The translations under genes were made by a program, and so were the position numbers. Shown in pieces: positions 17,735 through 28,400 of a stretch of DNA of 41,260 nt (positions are counted from its first letter, which is position 1; every line of letters starts with the position of its first letter). Origin of the DNA: Ectocarpus siliculosus (Eukaryota; Sar; Phaeophyceae; Ectocarpales; Ectocarpaceae); NCBI GenBank assembly GCA_000310025.1, contig FN648379.1, positions 202,527-243,786 of the forward strand, read 5' to 3'. Below the pieces are notes generated by a model, which saw only the letters and a program-made list of their open reading frames with translations, had not been told where the DNA came from and did no database searches.

Positions 17735-18184
17735 CGGCGGCGGCTGTTGTTTTCGTGGTGGTGTGTTTCGGAAATGCGTCGGGGGTTGCGCCTCTGCTGC
17801 GGTAGCCTGTGTTTTTTATGTTTGGTTGACCATTCCCGATTTGCATCAATTGTCTACCTTTCTACACCTCGTGTCTATGCGGAGGCCCTGACTCCCAAGG
17901 TACGCTTGTATGACATCCTACAACAGTGTCTTTGTTTTGAGACCGTTTTTTCCACGCTGCTCTTGTCTCTCTTTTTTGCCAGTGGCGCGTGGGATGCCGG
18001 AGGCGTGTCCAACCCCGAAATCGTTGAAACCGACGGCGGGATGTGGTACCTCTACTACTCCGGATACCCCGAGAAAAAAGAAGGCGGGGAGGGGGAGGGC
18101 GCAGGGGTCTTTGGCAATTCCGCCATTGGCGTCGCAGTGGCAGTCGGTGACGACTTGACCAAGTGGACGAGGCTGGAGACTTGA
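12641..18184 (+). CDS. Five-bladed beta-propeller protein (GH43/GH32-like glycosidase superfamily), probably plastid-targeted
   Basis: Eight exons: 12641-12980, 13543-13642, 14054-14300, 15252-15337, 16350-16516, 16963-17083, 17529-17660 and 17983-18184. They join in frame to 464 aa (intron phases 1,2,0,2,1,2,2). The protein repeats blade motifs typical of arabinanase/levansucrase/invertase-like propellers: WVMWYHG, VYFMYYFGG, FRMYYHA, YHMVYEG, WYLYYSG. These alternate with 'S-x-DG-x-x-W' turns: STDGLTW, SQDGLNW, SQDGLAW, SKDGIKW. The N terminus has a hydrophobic signal (IYRAAVVGVVVCS) followed by EAAGFTAAAPRAASRRGR, resembling the heterokont ASAFAP-type plastid leader. Substrate and catalytic carboxylates cannot be assigned from sequence alone, so it may be a glycosidase, transglycosylase or non-enzymatic relative. 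Exon 7 could also be read from 17479, but only the 17529 acceptor keeps phase and blade continuity. It shares a heat-shock promoter with HSP70. Confidence 0.85.
13811..14000 (+). repeat. Degenerate tandem duplication in propeller intron 2
   Basis: GGGCCGGCGAAAACCGGC at 13811 recurs about 108 bases on as GGGCCAGCGAAAACCCGGC. Both are followed by a similar CATTGTG/CAATGTG...GATGCG/GCATGCG...GGTC pattern. The second copy ends close to exon 3 (14054). Confidence 0.55.
14284..14596 (+). repeat. Minisatellite (about 70-bp unit, 5 copies) that includes the propeller exon 3 donor
   Basis: Each unit begins GTTTGGGTTGAGCAACGT and continues GAGATAGATCTGCTGTCTCTG, then a TTGTTGCCGTTGTGGTTGAC-type end. 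The first unit is the real exon end (AGCAAC before GTGAGA, donor at 14301). Four more GAGCAAC-GT junctions follow at about 14363, 14440, 14512 and 14581. Reading through the true donor meets a stop at 14343-14345. Confidence 0.88.
14769..14861 (+). mobile_element. Possible LTR end plus primer-binding site (element remnant)
   Basis: The sequence from 14769 starts TGTGGAGGT, like the TRIM LTR, and ends CA at 14841. It is followed by TGGCGTCGACGA (14843-14854), the same 12 bases found at the TRIM primer site. Further right (14889-14906) is a tRNA T-arm-like GGTTCAAATCCCGCCACC. No second LTR copy was found, so it could be a remnant or a related short element. Confidence 0.4.
16003..16277. repeat. 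Inverted-repeat element with flanking direct repeats in propeller intron 4
   Basis: GTCGTGGCTCC (16082-16092) is matched exactly by its complement at 16228-16238. Weaker pairing continues inward for about 40 bases (AGAGGGT..., TGTCAC..., GGCCCTC). The near-identical 18-mers GGGATGCTTGAGCCACGG (from 16003) and GGGGTGCTTGAGCCACGG (from 16260) flank it. It looks like a MITE or a folded insertion; no transposase is present. Confidence 0.5.
17129..17188 (+). repeat. 20-bp tandem repeat, three copies
   Basis: CTGAAAGGGTGTCGGAACTC is repeated at 17129, 17149 and 17169, the last with one change. It begins 46 bases after the exon 6 donor. Confidence 0.95.
17209..17480 (+). repeat. 142-bp tandem duplication in propeller intron 6
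   Basis: Two diverged copies start with GCACGCAAACGTGAC at 17211 and 17353 and end ACACTAGGCTCTGAC and AAACTAGACTCTGAC. The end of the second copy carries a usable-looking CTAG acceptor just before an open frame. That acceptor is out of phase with exon 6, so the real exon is taken to start at 17529. Confidence 0.8.
17668..17744 (+). repeat. CTG/GCT trinucleotide tract immediately after a splice donor
   Basis: About 25 mostly perfect CTG units with a few CTA/TTG interruptions run into CGG units. They start 7 bases into intron 7, right after GTGAGAT. The poly-Leu, Cys and Ala open frames on both strands are repeat artefacts. Confidence 0.95.
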
Positions 18185-20828
18185 AGAGCGTAGATACCAG
18201 TGGTGAAAAATCACAGTTGCAATGTCAATCTTTTTTTGACGAGGGAAAAGAGAATTGCTTGACCCATGAGAGACTTGACTGCGTATGTAGAACGTAGAGA
18301 CAAAATTGCAAAGATTCGTGTAGGCGTTGACAAGGGGTTGTAGAGAATTGCTGGACCCATGTCGCTGAACAATTGCACGTGCGCACCTCCGGAGGAAGGT
18401 GCGTGCAGGGGGGGGGGGGGCTCGCGGAGAGGAATAATTCCGCGTGTGCCCTCCGCGGCTGATGCCACGGTACAGTAGCGGCTCAGATTGAGAGGTGAGA
18501 CTGGCGTCGAGACAAGATGGGATGGGGTGTAGTTTTTTTGTCTCGTTCATGTGGGCCTCATCGTGTGCTTTGAAAGGTTAGAGTGGCCACGAGACAAGGT
18601 GGGAGGAGGTACTTGGTTTCTTTTGCCTTGGTCATGTTGAGACCCCATCGTGTGCCAGCGAATAACAACGACGCCCGCCTGCGGCGTGAAAATCACCGTG
18701 GAAGGATTTTTCGCGTTGTCGTGGTACGCGAGAGCGCTAAAAACGTGGCGATTTTGGATGATGGGGCTTGTTTCGGTCCCTTTTCGCGCGCGGCGTCTGG
18801 TCTGATAGACACGTCGGGCTTGTCTTGCGGGTGGGGAAAGGTATCCCTCTGTTCGGCAACTTACCGATTCGTTCGTTCCTTTGGGAACAATCGATGCACG
18901 ACGATTAGTGCCAACGCCCGCTCCCTGCTTGGGGAGTCATCATGAATATGACCCAACATTGAACCACGCCAATCGTCGCCGGCACGATGATGATGATGCG
19001 AAGCGTGGACGCAACCGGCCGGTGTGGTGGGGCCACGAGAATCGTAGCGTCCGCTCTACTTTAACCCTCGCACCGAAAGCTCCACGAGGGGCCACAGCCA
19101 ACAGCTCTAGCAAAAGGCACAGCAGTGAGTAGTATCGTTCACACGCTATGTTGCCGTTCAACCGGCACAGGTTGTCTGGTGTTGTGGCATGCGCCTTACC
19201 ATGTGGCTGCTGGAGCAATCTGTAAAAACACGCTCTCGCTTGTTTTGGGGCAATCTCCATCGTCCGTCTCTCCTCGAGCGTGGGGTGCTAAGCGTAGTCT
19301 GCTGCTGCTGCAGTTTCGTCGGGGGAACGACATTAAGTCGAACAGGACCTACGTAGAAGCAGCCAGAACCTTGGTGGTCTCACCCAATACTTGCAGTGCA
19401 ATCGCCGTTCAGATTAAAACACCATTTTAATCGATGGAGAATACTTGGCAACAAATGGCATGTATACAGATGGAAACTACAACTATGATGTAAGCATGTG
19501 GTACGTGCGCAACAGCAAAGCTTATCATTACAAAAAAGAAAAACTCCGGTGTTTTCCTTTTCCTTCCTCCAGTGGCGTGACCCCCGCCTTGTGCGTCAAC
19601 CAAAAAGCAAATACTGGCGCCTAGATTCAACGGTACGAGAAGGCACGCACACATGTCGTGCAAGGTACTGATAGCTCCTCCCTTCTACAGGCCTAAGAAA
19701 AACGATCAACTATTGATGCGTCGGATCGGGTGATATGACTGAAACAGAGGACAAACACGGATGGATGCCGACAAGAACACTGACTCTAAACTCGAAGAAA
19801 AATGACGAACGCATCGTACGCGAGTCCTGGGCAAGACGTGCCAGCAGCACCAGCGCACACCACCTTTGCTGACAACAAACAAAGCGCCACCACAGAGTGT
19901 TTTCTGTGCCCACAATCCAACAAACGACCGCCCTTTACTTGGTGCTACCCAAATTTCATGTTCTTGGATTCTGTTCTGGATGAATATACCTCGGCGACGT
20001 CAGAGAAAAAGGTCCATCTCCGGTGGTTGCCTTAAACTTAGAAAGTGGCAAGAGGGTCAAGCAGTTGTTTTTCCCCGTGCCTCAGCAACGAGGCCATCTT
20101 CAGGAGTACAACACAGTACTGGGTATGAAAAAGAGAGAGGAAAGGCAAGTCAACAATGTACACGAAACTCACTTTACACGCTCACTTTGAAAACGAACAC
20201 TCACTACGTTACACAAATGGGCTGCGTGGGCCTCACCACATACTTATACACCGGCTTTATTTCCTTCGGACCATTGAACAAACACGCCTCCGGCGATGAA
20301 ACAACCAAAAATAAAGAACCCATAGACTACTGTACTGGGTCATCTTGCGCGCTACCCCACCAACCGCCCTTCGCGTCATTTTTTTACTATAATAGATAGA
20401 TATGTTCAGAATTTACACACAAAACTAAAGCAACCGCCGTAGCTCAGCAAGTTCCCATCAGACAAAGCCGCCCGCCAATCGTACGGCTGCCGCCCTGAGA
20501 TGAAGCAAAAGAAACAGACAGCCTCCCCACACGCGAAACGGCTCGCGCCCCGTTAGACCCCACGATTCAGCCCATTGGTCAGCGGTGACCATGCGCTCGC
20601 TGCCTCCGCCGCTTCAACAACAACAACAACAAAAAATGCACCGCGATCCCCACGCCGGCAGTCAGCCGCCTGAGAAAAAAGCACTACACGACAACATTCG
20701 CGTCCCCTACCCTCTCGTATATCGGACAACCTCTCGTACATCTGACAACCTCTCGTATATCGGACAACCTCTCGTATATCTGACAACCTCTCGTTACATC
20801 TGGCAAAACCTCTTGTATGTCGGACAGC
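18185..20828. other. Intergenic between convergent propeller and ankyrin genes
   Basis: This is about 2.6 kb lying 3' of both neighbours. The open frames are short and none is recognised. A repeated 20-mer AGAGAATTGCTTGACCCATG (about 18250 and 18342, one difference) marks a small local duplication. A 12-G run (about 18409-18420) and two TAC-rich stretches are also present. The 19-bp array at its right end is listed separately. Confidence 0.5.
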
Positions 20829-20833
20829 CTATC
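20711..20833. repeat. 19-bp minisatellite ending in the ankyrin-gene stop codon
   Basis: CTCTCGTATATCGGACAAC-type units repeat about six times (CTCGTATATCGGACAAC, CTCGTACATCTGACAAC and so on). The last, diverged unit, CCTATCGAG, contains the minus-strand stop codon TAG (20829-20831). The array is therefore the start of the ankyrin 3' UTR. Confidence 0.85.
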
Positions 20834-23800
20834 GAGCGGTGGTGGTGGTGGCGACGAGACTGCCGAGCGAAAGCACGCTAGCGCCCGTGCCGCTCACCAT
20901 CCCGCCGAGAGACGCCGCGTCCCAGGACGTCATGCTGTCCTCCCCGTCCCCGCCCGCGACCAAGCTCGCGGCGGCGGCGGCGGCGGCGGCGGCTACCGCC
21001 TCGGCTTGTTGGCACAGCAGGAGTTCCTGGGCGTGGCCGTGAACCTCCACCTTCTCCATGTAGTCGAGGATCGTCTGCGGGCGTTCGGGAGTATGCAATT
21101 GAGGGGGGGGGTGAATAAAAATTGAAAAAAAATCGTGAGAAAGTAGCTATCATGAACAAAGATGGACAAAATGCAGTCAACGAGCAAGAAAGAAAAAAAA
21201 AAACGAAACATATTCTATATGCTGCCGAACCGTTGCTCTTATGCTCTCATGGACGTGCCGTTGGTTCAAGGATAAATACAGGCGGTAGCCTGCTCAGTAG
21301 CCCGAAAATGAACGCGGCGACAATGAGCGCACCGGCATCGTCAGGATATAGAAAAATACAGGACATAGAAATATATACAAAGCAATTAATGAATGGAAGA
21401 GAGAGAGCGGGACAACCGAGAGAAGCACGCGAAAAAGAATACATGTAATTTATTACTCCACAAGATTGTGGATGGCACCCGAAAAACATTTCCCTGTACA
21501 CCCAAACACACACGTGAACTGGGAAAAGCCGAACACGTAGGAGAACAACCGCCGTGTTTTACTCTTTCCACAATCAATCTCGTATTCTAGAACAAGGCCA
21601 ATCGAGAGGGCGAACACGACGGGCGTTGTTCCTTGGTCGCGGAAGGGAGGAGCTAAGAAAAGGAGATAGAGATAACGGCGAGGCGCACACGCAGAGAGAA
21701 AGAGAGGACCAAAGGGAGAAAGAGAGAGAGAGACAGAGAGAGACAGAGAGAGACACACACAGAAGGACTAGAGAGAAGAGAATGAATTGGGCATACGAGC
21801 CGAGGTTCGCCGCGTACCCACAGCCACAGGGATGCTTGCTCACGAGTTGCACACAAAAAACACCGCCGGAACCCAAGACTACCAGACTTCCAGCAGCCTC
21901 TGATACAACTCTGGTCGGAACCGACGGAGAGCAGGCGGCAACGAAAACCCTTACCGCGGGGGGCGGCCTGCGGCTGACAAAAGACTGCATGACGGCGAAC
22001 GCCCGCGGGTGCTCCGCCCGGCACGCGTCCATCGGAGTCCTTCCCTCGTCGTCCCGTGCCGTCTTGTCCCCGCCCACGAGCAGGAGGTAGTGGCACATGT
22101 GCTTACGGCCGGCGGAGGCGGCGTGGTGGAGAGGGGTCCTCCCGGACCGCTGTGAGGGGGTTCACGACGCGGGGGTGTCGGGAATAATCCGAACACGCGG
22201 GTAGAACAGGCGGGGGGGGGGGAGGGGGGGGGTACTCAAACAGGGTGCGAAATTGTGTTGCGTTCGCGCGGGGAGGGGAGCCGTGTTTGTGCGACCCCCC
22301 CCGCAGCGTAACAACGTTTAAGTAACGGGCGTCCTCAATAATCTGTGCAACAACAGCCGCCATTGGCCTTTTCGTAACGTTAACGTAATGTCGTTTGCGA
22401 ATCGGAAGAGTATGCTCGTGCGTGGGGGTGGGGGAGCGGGGGGGGGGAGAGGAGAGGTGCTAGGTCTGGGGTGTGACTCGGCGACCCGAGGTGACCGAGA
22501 GGGACAGTGGCACTATAATACGAAAGGGAGCTTGCCCAACTGTCGCGGTGTGGTTCAAGAGAAAACTGGGCCGCTCTACTACTGTAGGCACAAAAACGAG
22601 GAAGGGCCACGCAGGAAACTGCTAGGAGTACTGGTCTCTAGGGATATCACGGGGAACAGCGGGGAACGAAATCACTCGAAATTGACATGCGGCAGGCACT
22701 CCTCCTACCAGTGGAGAGGGGGCAGCGGCACCTGGGACCCACGTCGGGGGAGGGATGGGGGTTGCTGCTGATGAACGACCCACGACAAAAAAATGATGAA
22801 GAAAGCTGGAGAGAAGGAAGGCAAGGGCGGGTTCTCTCGCCCCCTCTGTTGATGCGGCTTGCTAAGGGTACAGGCATGAAGAGGGACACAGCGGTCTCGG
22901 ACTCTTCGCCAAGAAGCCCCAACGTAGACCCGTCGCTTCTTCGTGGACGACTGAGCGGCGGGGGAAGATGCTACAGAAGGCGGTAGCTCTCACGTCTCGA
23001 GCCAGCTTGTTAGCCCCGGCCTTGATCAGCGCCGCAGCGACCCTCAGGTGGGTCCTTTTCCCCCTCCTCGCCGCCACCATCAGCGCCGTTTCGTCGCCCC
23101 CTCGAGCTCTCGCGTCCGGGTCGACTCCTCTTTGCAGCAGGAACTCCACCTGCCGCACGGTGAAAACAAAACTCTCCAGTTGTCGATGGGCATCGGGGCA
23201 TTTGCTGTTGCTGTCGATGATGGTGTTGCTGCTGCTGGTACGACAGGTTCGTTGCTACTGTTGTCACTGTTGGTTGCGCCGTTGCTCCTGCCAGTGTTTT
23301 TTTTCGATTCATTCATGATGGCGTGTGCCGCATTAAGGGCCTGCCGTGTACTTGCAACACCGACGCCATACCACCAACTATGCCCCACCGCCGTGTGAAC
23401 TTTTCTTTTCGGGAGGACATATTCAGGTCGTGCTTCGCGCTGTAACCAGGAGGCACCGAGCAGGACCGCGTATCACGCACATACCACAAGTCCAGGAAAA
23501 CCTATTTCCTGCGCGTGCTATCCTCGAGGCTCACAGCTTGCAGCCACACCTCTCAACATAGTACCCATGCATGTATGTACTCAGAACACTCCACCACTTA
23601 CGAACCTCTTATTAAAGCGGAGGCTCGTTGCTTACATTGCCTGTATGGGGTAGCTACCCCCACGGCCACTACATAGGTCTTCAGTGTAACTATATATGTT
23701 TTAGTGTGACTATATAGGTTTTCGTGTAGGCTTCTTGACGGAGCACCTGTCCTCATGGTCAAGTTTTAGATTTTCTGGGCTCAAGTTCTGAACTGCAAAG

Positions 23801-24774
23801 TTTTGAAGTGGTGGGGGCGCGTTCTGCATGAACCTTTCGCGAGATGGTAAGGCATGCAACAAAACACGTTCGTCCGGGAGACAAGAAAAACAGCAGGGGG
23901 CGGAACGCGAGCGCGTGTGTGTGTGGCTGGCACCTTGTTCGCGTTGCCGAAGGCCGCCGCGTGGTGCACGAGGCAGAACCCTCTCCCTACGTCTTGGTCG
24001 CGGAGCTGAGGCTTCGACAAGAACCGCCGGTTTTCCTCCAGGCTGGGCTGGATCAGCATGGAGAGCGCACGGTCGTGGAGCGAGTCATCCGGCGCAAGCC
24101 GAGACCGCAGTCCTGCTCCGACCTGTTCGCCAGCAAGGGGAGGGGGGAGTTCAGTGTACGGTCACCGTGCGATCGAGTCATCCCGCGCAAGCCGAGACCT
24201 CAGCCCTGCTCTAACCTATACGTTGAGTTAGGTACATAAGCACGAAACCACCCACACCCCCATCACAAAACAAACGTACACAAGCACCCATCAAAAGAAA
24301 AATAGAGGCTTGGAGCGCAGCAGCGCCGTGCGCGCACACCTGGAGCAAGAAGAGGAAGAACTGGCAGAAGACACAGCGGGACTCTTCCACAGAGGGCGAG
24401 TAGAGGTCCAGCGGCGACGCCCCTGTGTCGACGATGACCCGCACAGAAGAGACAGAAGCAGGAGCAGAAATGGAACCTTTCGGTCAACCGGTTAGGAAAA
24501 GGTATTGCGTGTGTGCGTTGGCGCCGCTTGCGCTCCATGTAAAAGCTGGCTCGCAGCGAACGACCGTCGGAAAGGGGTTCCAGATCTCACCCGGACCTAC
24601 CATCACCGAAAAACTCTTTGTAGATTATTCTATGCAACGCCAGCGAGAACAACAACAACAGCATGCAACAGCAGCAAGCACCATCTCACCAAGCTCAAGC
24701 AGGCGCTGGAGGGCCTCGAGGTCCCCCCACTCGCACGCCCCGATCAGAAGGGCCGTCCGATCGGCGTGCGTCAT
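20829..24774 (-). CDS. Ankyrin-repeat protein, complete, six exons
   Basis: Exons: 24774-24690, 24422-24340, 24122-23934, 23149-22994, 22149-21955 and 21074-20829. They join in frame to 317 aa; intron 1 is phase 1 and the other four are phase 0. Ankyrin repeats are clear across the splices: TALLIGACEWGDLEALQRLL (residues 7-26), LVHHAAAFGNANKVEFLLQR (crosses intron 3), ETALMVAARRGKRT...AALIKAGANK, and RTPLHHAASAGRKHMCHYLL then EGRTPMDAC. The C terminus (exon 6) has a short helix-like start (ILDYMEKVEVHGHAQELLL), an alanine run and a Ser/Thr-rich tail. Ankyrin repeats bind other proteins; the partner and process are unknown. The start ATG is the first in an open frame, with TATAGACC just before it. 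There is no signal peptide or membrane segment, so it is probably cytosolic or nuclear. Confidence 0.88.
21698..21766. repeat. AG-rich microsatellite in ankyrin intron 5
   Basis: Imperfect GAGAGA tract with ACAGAGAG and ACACAC interruptions. The rest of intron 5 (21075-21954) shows nothing else recognisable. Confidence 0.85.
22200..22460. other. G-rich runs in ankyrin intron 4
   Basis: Runs of up to 9 Gs at 22210-22230 and 22435-22450 lie in the 844-base intron 4 (22150-22993). No coding or mobile sequence was recognised there. Confidence 0.6.
23591..23825 (+). repeat. Dispersed repeat, copy A (in ankyrin intron 3)
   Basis: It matches the reverse complement of 31373-31645 along its whole length with small gaps. 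Shared blocks are ACGAACCTCTT, TATGGGGTAG-CTACCCCCACGGCCACT, TATATAGG, GTGTAGGCTTCTTGAC-GAGCACCTGT and AAGTGGTG...GCGTTCT. The core GGGGTAGCTACCCC is a perfect palindrome. It is non-coding and its family is unknown. Confidence 0.8.
24166..24215 (-). pseudogene. Degenerate copy of the start of ankyrin exon 3 (pseudo-exon)
   Basis: On the minus strand this region matches the first 50 bases of exon 3 (24122-24073) and keeps an AG just before the copied start. It would read VRAGLRSRLARDDSIAR and then a stop, against VGAGLRSRLAPDDSLHD in the real exon. It lies 93 bases upstream of that exon in gene sense, in intron 2. Confidence 0.8.
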
Positions 24775-25487
24775 GGTCTATATTCCGTCCGTGTTTTCGC
24801 GATCCCCGTGTGCGGTGCGTGATCCCAGGCAAAGGGCCAAACACAGGTATTTAGGTCAAAAGGCACAGGGCTGGGATTAAAACTCGCTGCATCTGCGGAG
24901 CGGCGTGTGTTTCCGTTTAGTATGACGTCTATTCCAGGGATCGATTGATTGGATATAGCAGGCTCGTGAAGAGCCAAACACAGGCACAATATATAGGCCA
25001 GGAGGCACAGGGCTAGCATCACACTCATCGTATCGGAGCGTGTGTATTGTTCTGTTTAGTGTACGATACTACAGGAAAACGTTGGGTAGCCGGCTCTTTC
25101 GTGAGGGAAAGGGTGTTATCGAGATGCTGAAACAGCGCGGCCGCCTCAGTTGTTGGCTGCTTTCGCGCCCCGGTGACCACATTAGCGAGCGCCCACGCGC
25201 CATATACAGAAAAGGGAAAAATACCCAAGAAGGAGTGGGCTATCGAACATAATCGCTCGATATGTAGGAGTTCTATGAGGACCTGGGTCTAACGTGCGCC
25301 CTACGATCTAGCAAGAGCGATCCATCCCCGAATAAGAAATACTTTCGGCTGTCCGATGCCACCGTACACAACAACACGATCGCTACTTTGGCGAGCTGTA
25401 CCGTAAGAACGGTGATCGCCAATCGGGGCTCAACAACTCGGAGAGACGCGAACCAGCCCTAGGGTCTTCACACGCAAAAAACAAAAG
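24775..25487. other. Intergenic: ankyrin promoter side and 3' flank of the next gene, with a tandem duplication
   Basis: GCCAAACACAGG at about 24837 and 24971 begins two diverged copies of a segment about 134 bases long. Each continues GGCACAGGGCT, then GGAGCG-GTGTGT, then GTTTAGT-TACGA, then CAGG. The duplication lies 60-320 bases upstream of the ankyrin ATG, so it may double promoter elements. No gene was recognised. Confidence 0.65.
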
Positions 25488-28400
25488 TTAACAACCACGT
25501 ATGCATACCATCTGATCTTTCTTGCTCCCCAGGTTGATCTTGTGTACCCGTTGGGTATTACCGCCGTTATCGGCGCCGCTCCTGCGGCCGCTGCGGCGTT
25601 TCTCCCTGTTCATCTGCGGATCGCCAACGTCATACCGCCCCCTTGCCGCCGCACTGCCGCCGCCGCCGTCCATTCCCGCCCCCGCCTGCCCCATGCCCGG
25701 AACTCCTCCCGCTATCGGTGCCGCTGTCGCCGTCGCCGTCGCCGACGAGCCGCCGGCCACTGAACCCTCCGCCTTAGACCCCAGAGTAGGTGTTTCGGAG
25801 ACCGTTCTAGAGACTGTTCCCGAGTCAACGGTTCCCGAAATCAGCGCCGCCTGTGTTGAGCCTGCCAGGGAGCTACTGGCGCTTTGCGAGTCCGACAGCG
25901 TCCTTTCACCGTCCATCGTGCCCACCTTGACCGGGATCAAAGCCATCGGCGGTGGCAGTGTCGCCGCGGCGGCCGCCGGCGCTACATCGCCCGCCACCGG
26001 AGCGCCCCCGCCGCCGCTGCCCCCGTCTGCCATCGCGACTAGCGGGAGGAGAGCGCCCGGCGAAGCAGAGGCACGGCTAGACCACCGGGATAATCGCCGG
26101 TCATCGTCGACGACCGGTGTCAGCGTAGCGGAGAGCGGAGGGGGCACCGTTGGCGCGGCGCTTAGCTTCCGCCGCCGCCACCCTTTGATCTTGCCCTTGA
26201 GCAGTGCCACGGTCGGGGCGATAACGGCGCCGGTTGATGATGTGCCGTTGCCATCGATACCAACCGCTGGAATGGTCGCCGGTGCCAGTGGCTGCAGCCC
26301 TATTGAAGAGCCACTCGCTGCGGGGCCCAAAGGTGCCAAAGCGGCCCCGCTTGCTCCAATGCTGCTACCGCCGCCGCCGCCGCGCGATCGCCTCCTCTTG
26401 CTCGCGCCGCCGAAGGCGATCCCTAGCCGCGATAGATTTCGCCCCCGCTCCGCCAGACCCCCCCCGTCGAGACCGACGCCGCTGCCGGTTGGGACGTCAC
26501 CTGTGGAGTACGAAAGAACCGCGCTCTGGACGCCGCCGCCGGTGCTCACAGAAGCGGCGGTAGGGCTCGGAGGGGTCGGGGGAATATCGGCCAGCCTGGA
26601 CCGCCGCCGCGGCCGCCGCCGTCGTTCCTCGACAAGATCCGCGGCCGGGGGAAGCGGGCCGCCGCCGCCGCCGCCGCCGGTAGTCGTTGCGCTTGTTGGT
26701 TCTTGGAGGTTCTGCAGGTTGCGAGGCGCACCGCCGCCGCTGCCGCCGCGGCTGCGCTCGTCGTACGTCCCGAGGCTGCTCACGCTGGGGTCGAGGCTGG
26801 CATCGTCTTCGGGGTCGCCGACTTCGCCGCCGCCGCCGCCGCCGCCGCCGGTCTTGCGCCGCGGGAGGAGGACCAGGATTTCGCCGCTGGGGGGACCGCC
26901 GTCTAGGCTCGTCTCGGCGCCGGGGGGGTCGGTACTGATGCTGCTGCCGTCCAAGCTCGTCGTGCCCCTGAGGGGTGAGTGAGGCAAATGTATAACGCCA
27001 ACGAGGGGGGGGAGGAGAAAGGAGATGGTCTTTTGGACAGCGAAGGGGCCACAGGAAGCTGAGAGAGTGTGTGTCCCAAAAAGCAAGAGCAGCGCTTTTT
27101 TACCTTTTCGCTTTACAAAAGCTAAACCCGCGTTCTTTTCGACAATCACGTGCTCTATTCCCACCGGGAGGGGCAAGACTCATCACACCCTGCGCAAAAC
27201 AGCGAAAATTCCACATACCACGGACGCCATGTCCGACGGAAAGAGGACAGCAGAAACGCCGCAAAACCAACTTCCTCGATCTTCCGCTCGATAAAACAAC
27301 GTCTGCATTCTTGCATCGGGCAACGCAAAAAAAAAAAACTTTTCCCAACCTCTCCTCTAGCATGCCCCGACCCCCCCCCCCCAACAACCTCTACACCACC
27401 GGAACACACACGGTACGCGCATTGCGTGCGTACCTTCTGGCTTGCTCCCGCTTGAGCTCCAGCCTCGCCACGCGCTCGGCTCGCCGTTCCTCTCGCCTCT
27501 GCTGCTTCCGGATCGCCTCCTCCGGAGAAGGCATCACCTCCTCAACTTTTGCTAGCGGCGGCGGCGGCGGCGGCGGTGCCTCCATCGAGGCACCCTTAGT
27601 CTCCTCCGCGTTCATCCTCCCCTCAACGACGGGCAGAGCGTCCGCGGCCTGGGTCGACTTGATGTAGAAGTCTTCGAACGTGGCAACGGAGCAGGAGGTG
27701 CTGGCGTTGTCGTCGTCGTCTTCGTCGTCATAGCCGTGGGAGGCGGCGCGGTGGTTCCTGATACATGTTCATGGGGATGACGGCGCGCGGTTTCGAACGT
27801 TGTAAGGTTAGCCCCCATGTTATCAGAGGTATCGAAAGAGGTATCGAAAGACGTGGAAAGAGGTGGTACTTTTTTTTACGTCTGTCTTTCTAGGCAGGTG
27901 CTGTTGTTTTCCCCCATCGAAACAAGTTCCTCGTCGCACATTCGTGTCATGCTTTGCCTTCGCGTGAGCATTGGCACCCCACCACGCACACAGTAGATTG
28001 CTGTGGTGATGCTGGCAATACAACATGGTCGGCTGGTCTTGTCACAAAACTCGAGTGTTACATGCAAAAAACACTAGAAAACAAACGGGGAAACACCGGC
28101 AGCAGATGCACCGAGACAGCCAAGCATCAGCGTTCACGGCGGTCTTGGTCTAGCACACCGGCAACAGGCGCACGCGGTTGGTCTTCCGCGGGGATGACGA
28201 TGGGCGAACGGCCGCACCGTCCGCCCCCCGCACACGCTACAATATTCTCACCCCCCAGACACGCAACGACGTGCTCCGAAGAAACACCCAGCTGCTAGTG
28301 ATGACGATGGGATATATATATATATATATGTCCAAATCTTTTGTGCGGCAAGAACTCAAGTTACAGGCTCAACGTTAGAAGCAACCACACGCGCGCACCA

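Noticed and set aside
18583-20399. Several open frames of 80-180 codons in the propeller-ankyrin intergenic region
   Set aside because: No family features, no consistent splice phases, and composition like the surrounding non-coding DNA.
22388-22771. 127-codon plus-strand frame in ankyrin intron 4
   Set aside because: Gly-rich product of G-runs on the antisense strand of a well-supported intron.
25522-26982. 486-codon plus-strand open frame opposite the last exon of the large unknown gene
   Set aside because: It is Pro/Ala-rich from reading the complement of GGC/GCC-rich DNA. The minus strand has matching splice phases on seven introns and a sensible stop, while the plus frame has no splice partners or domains.
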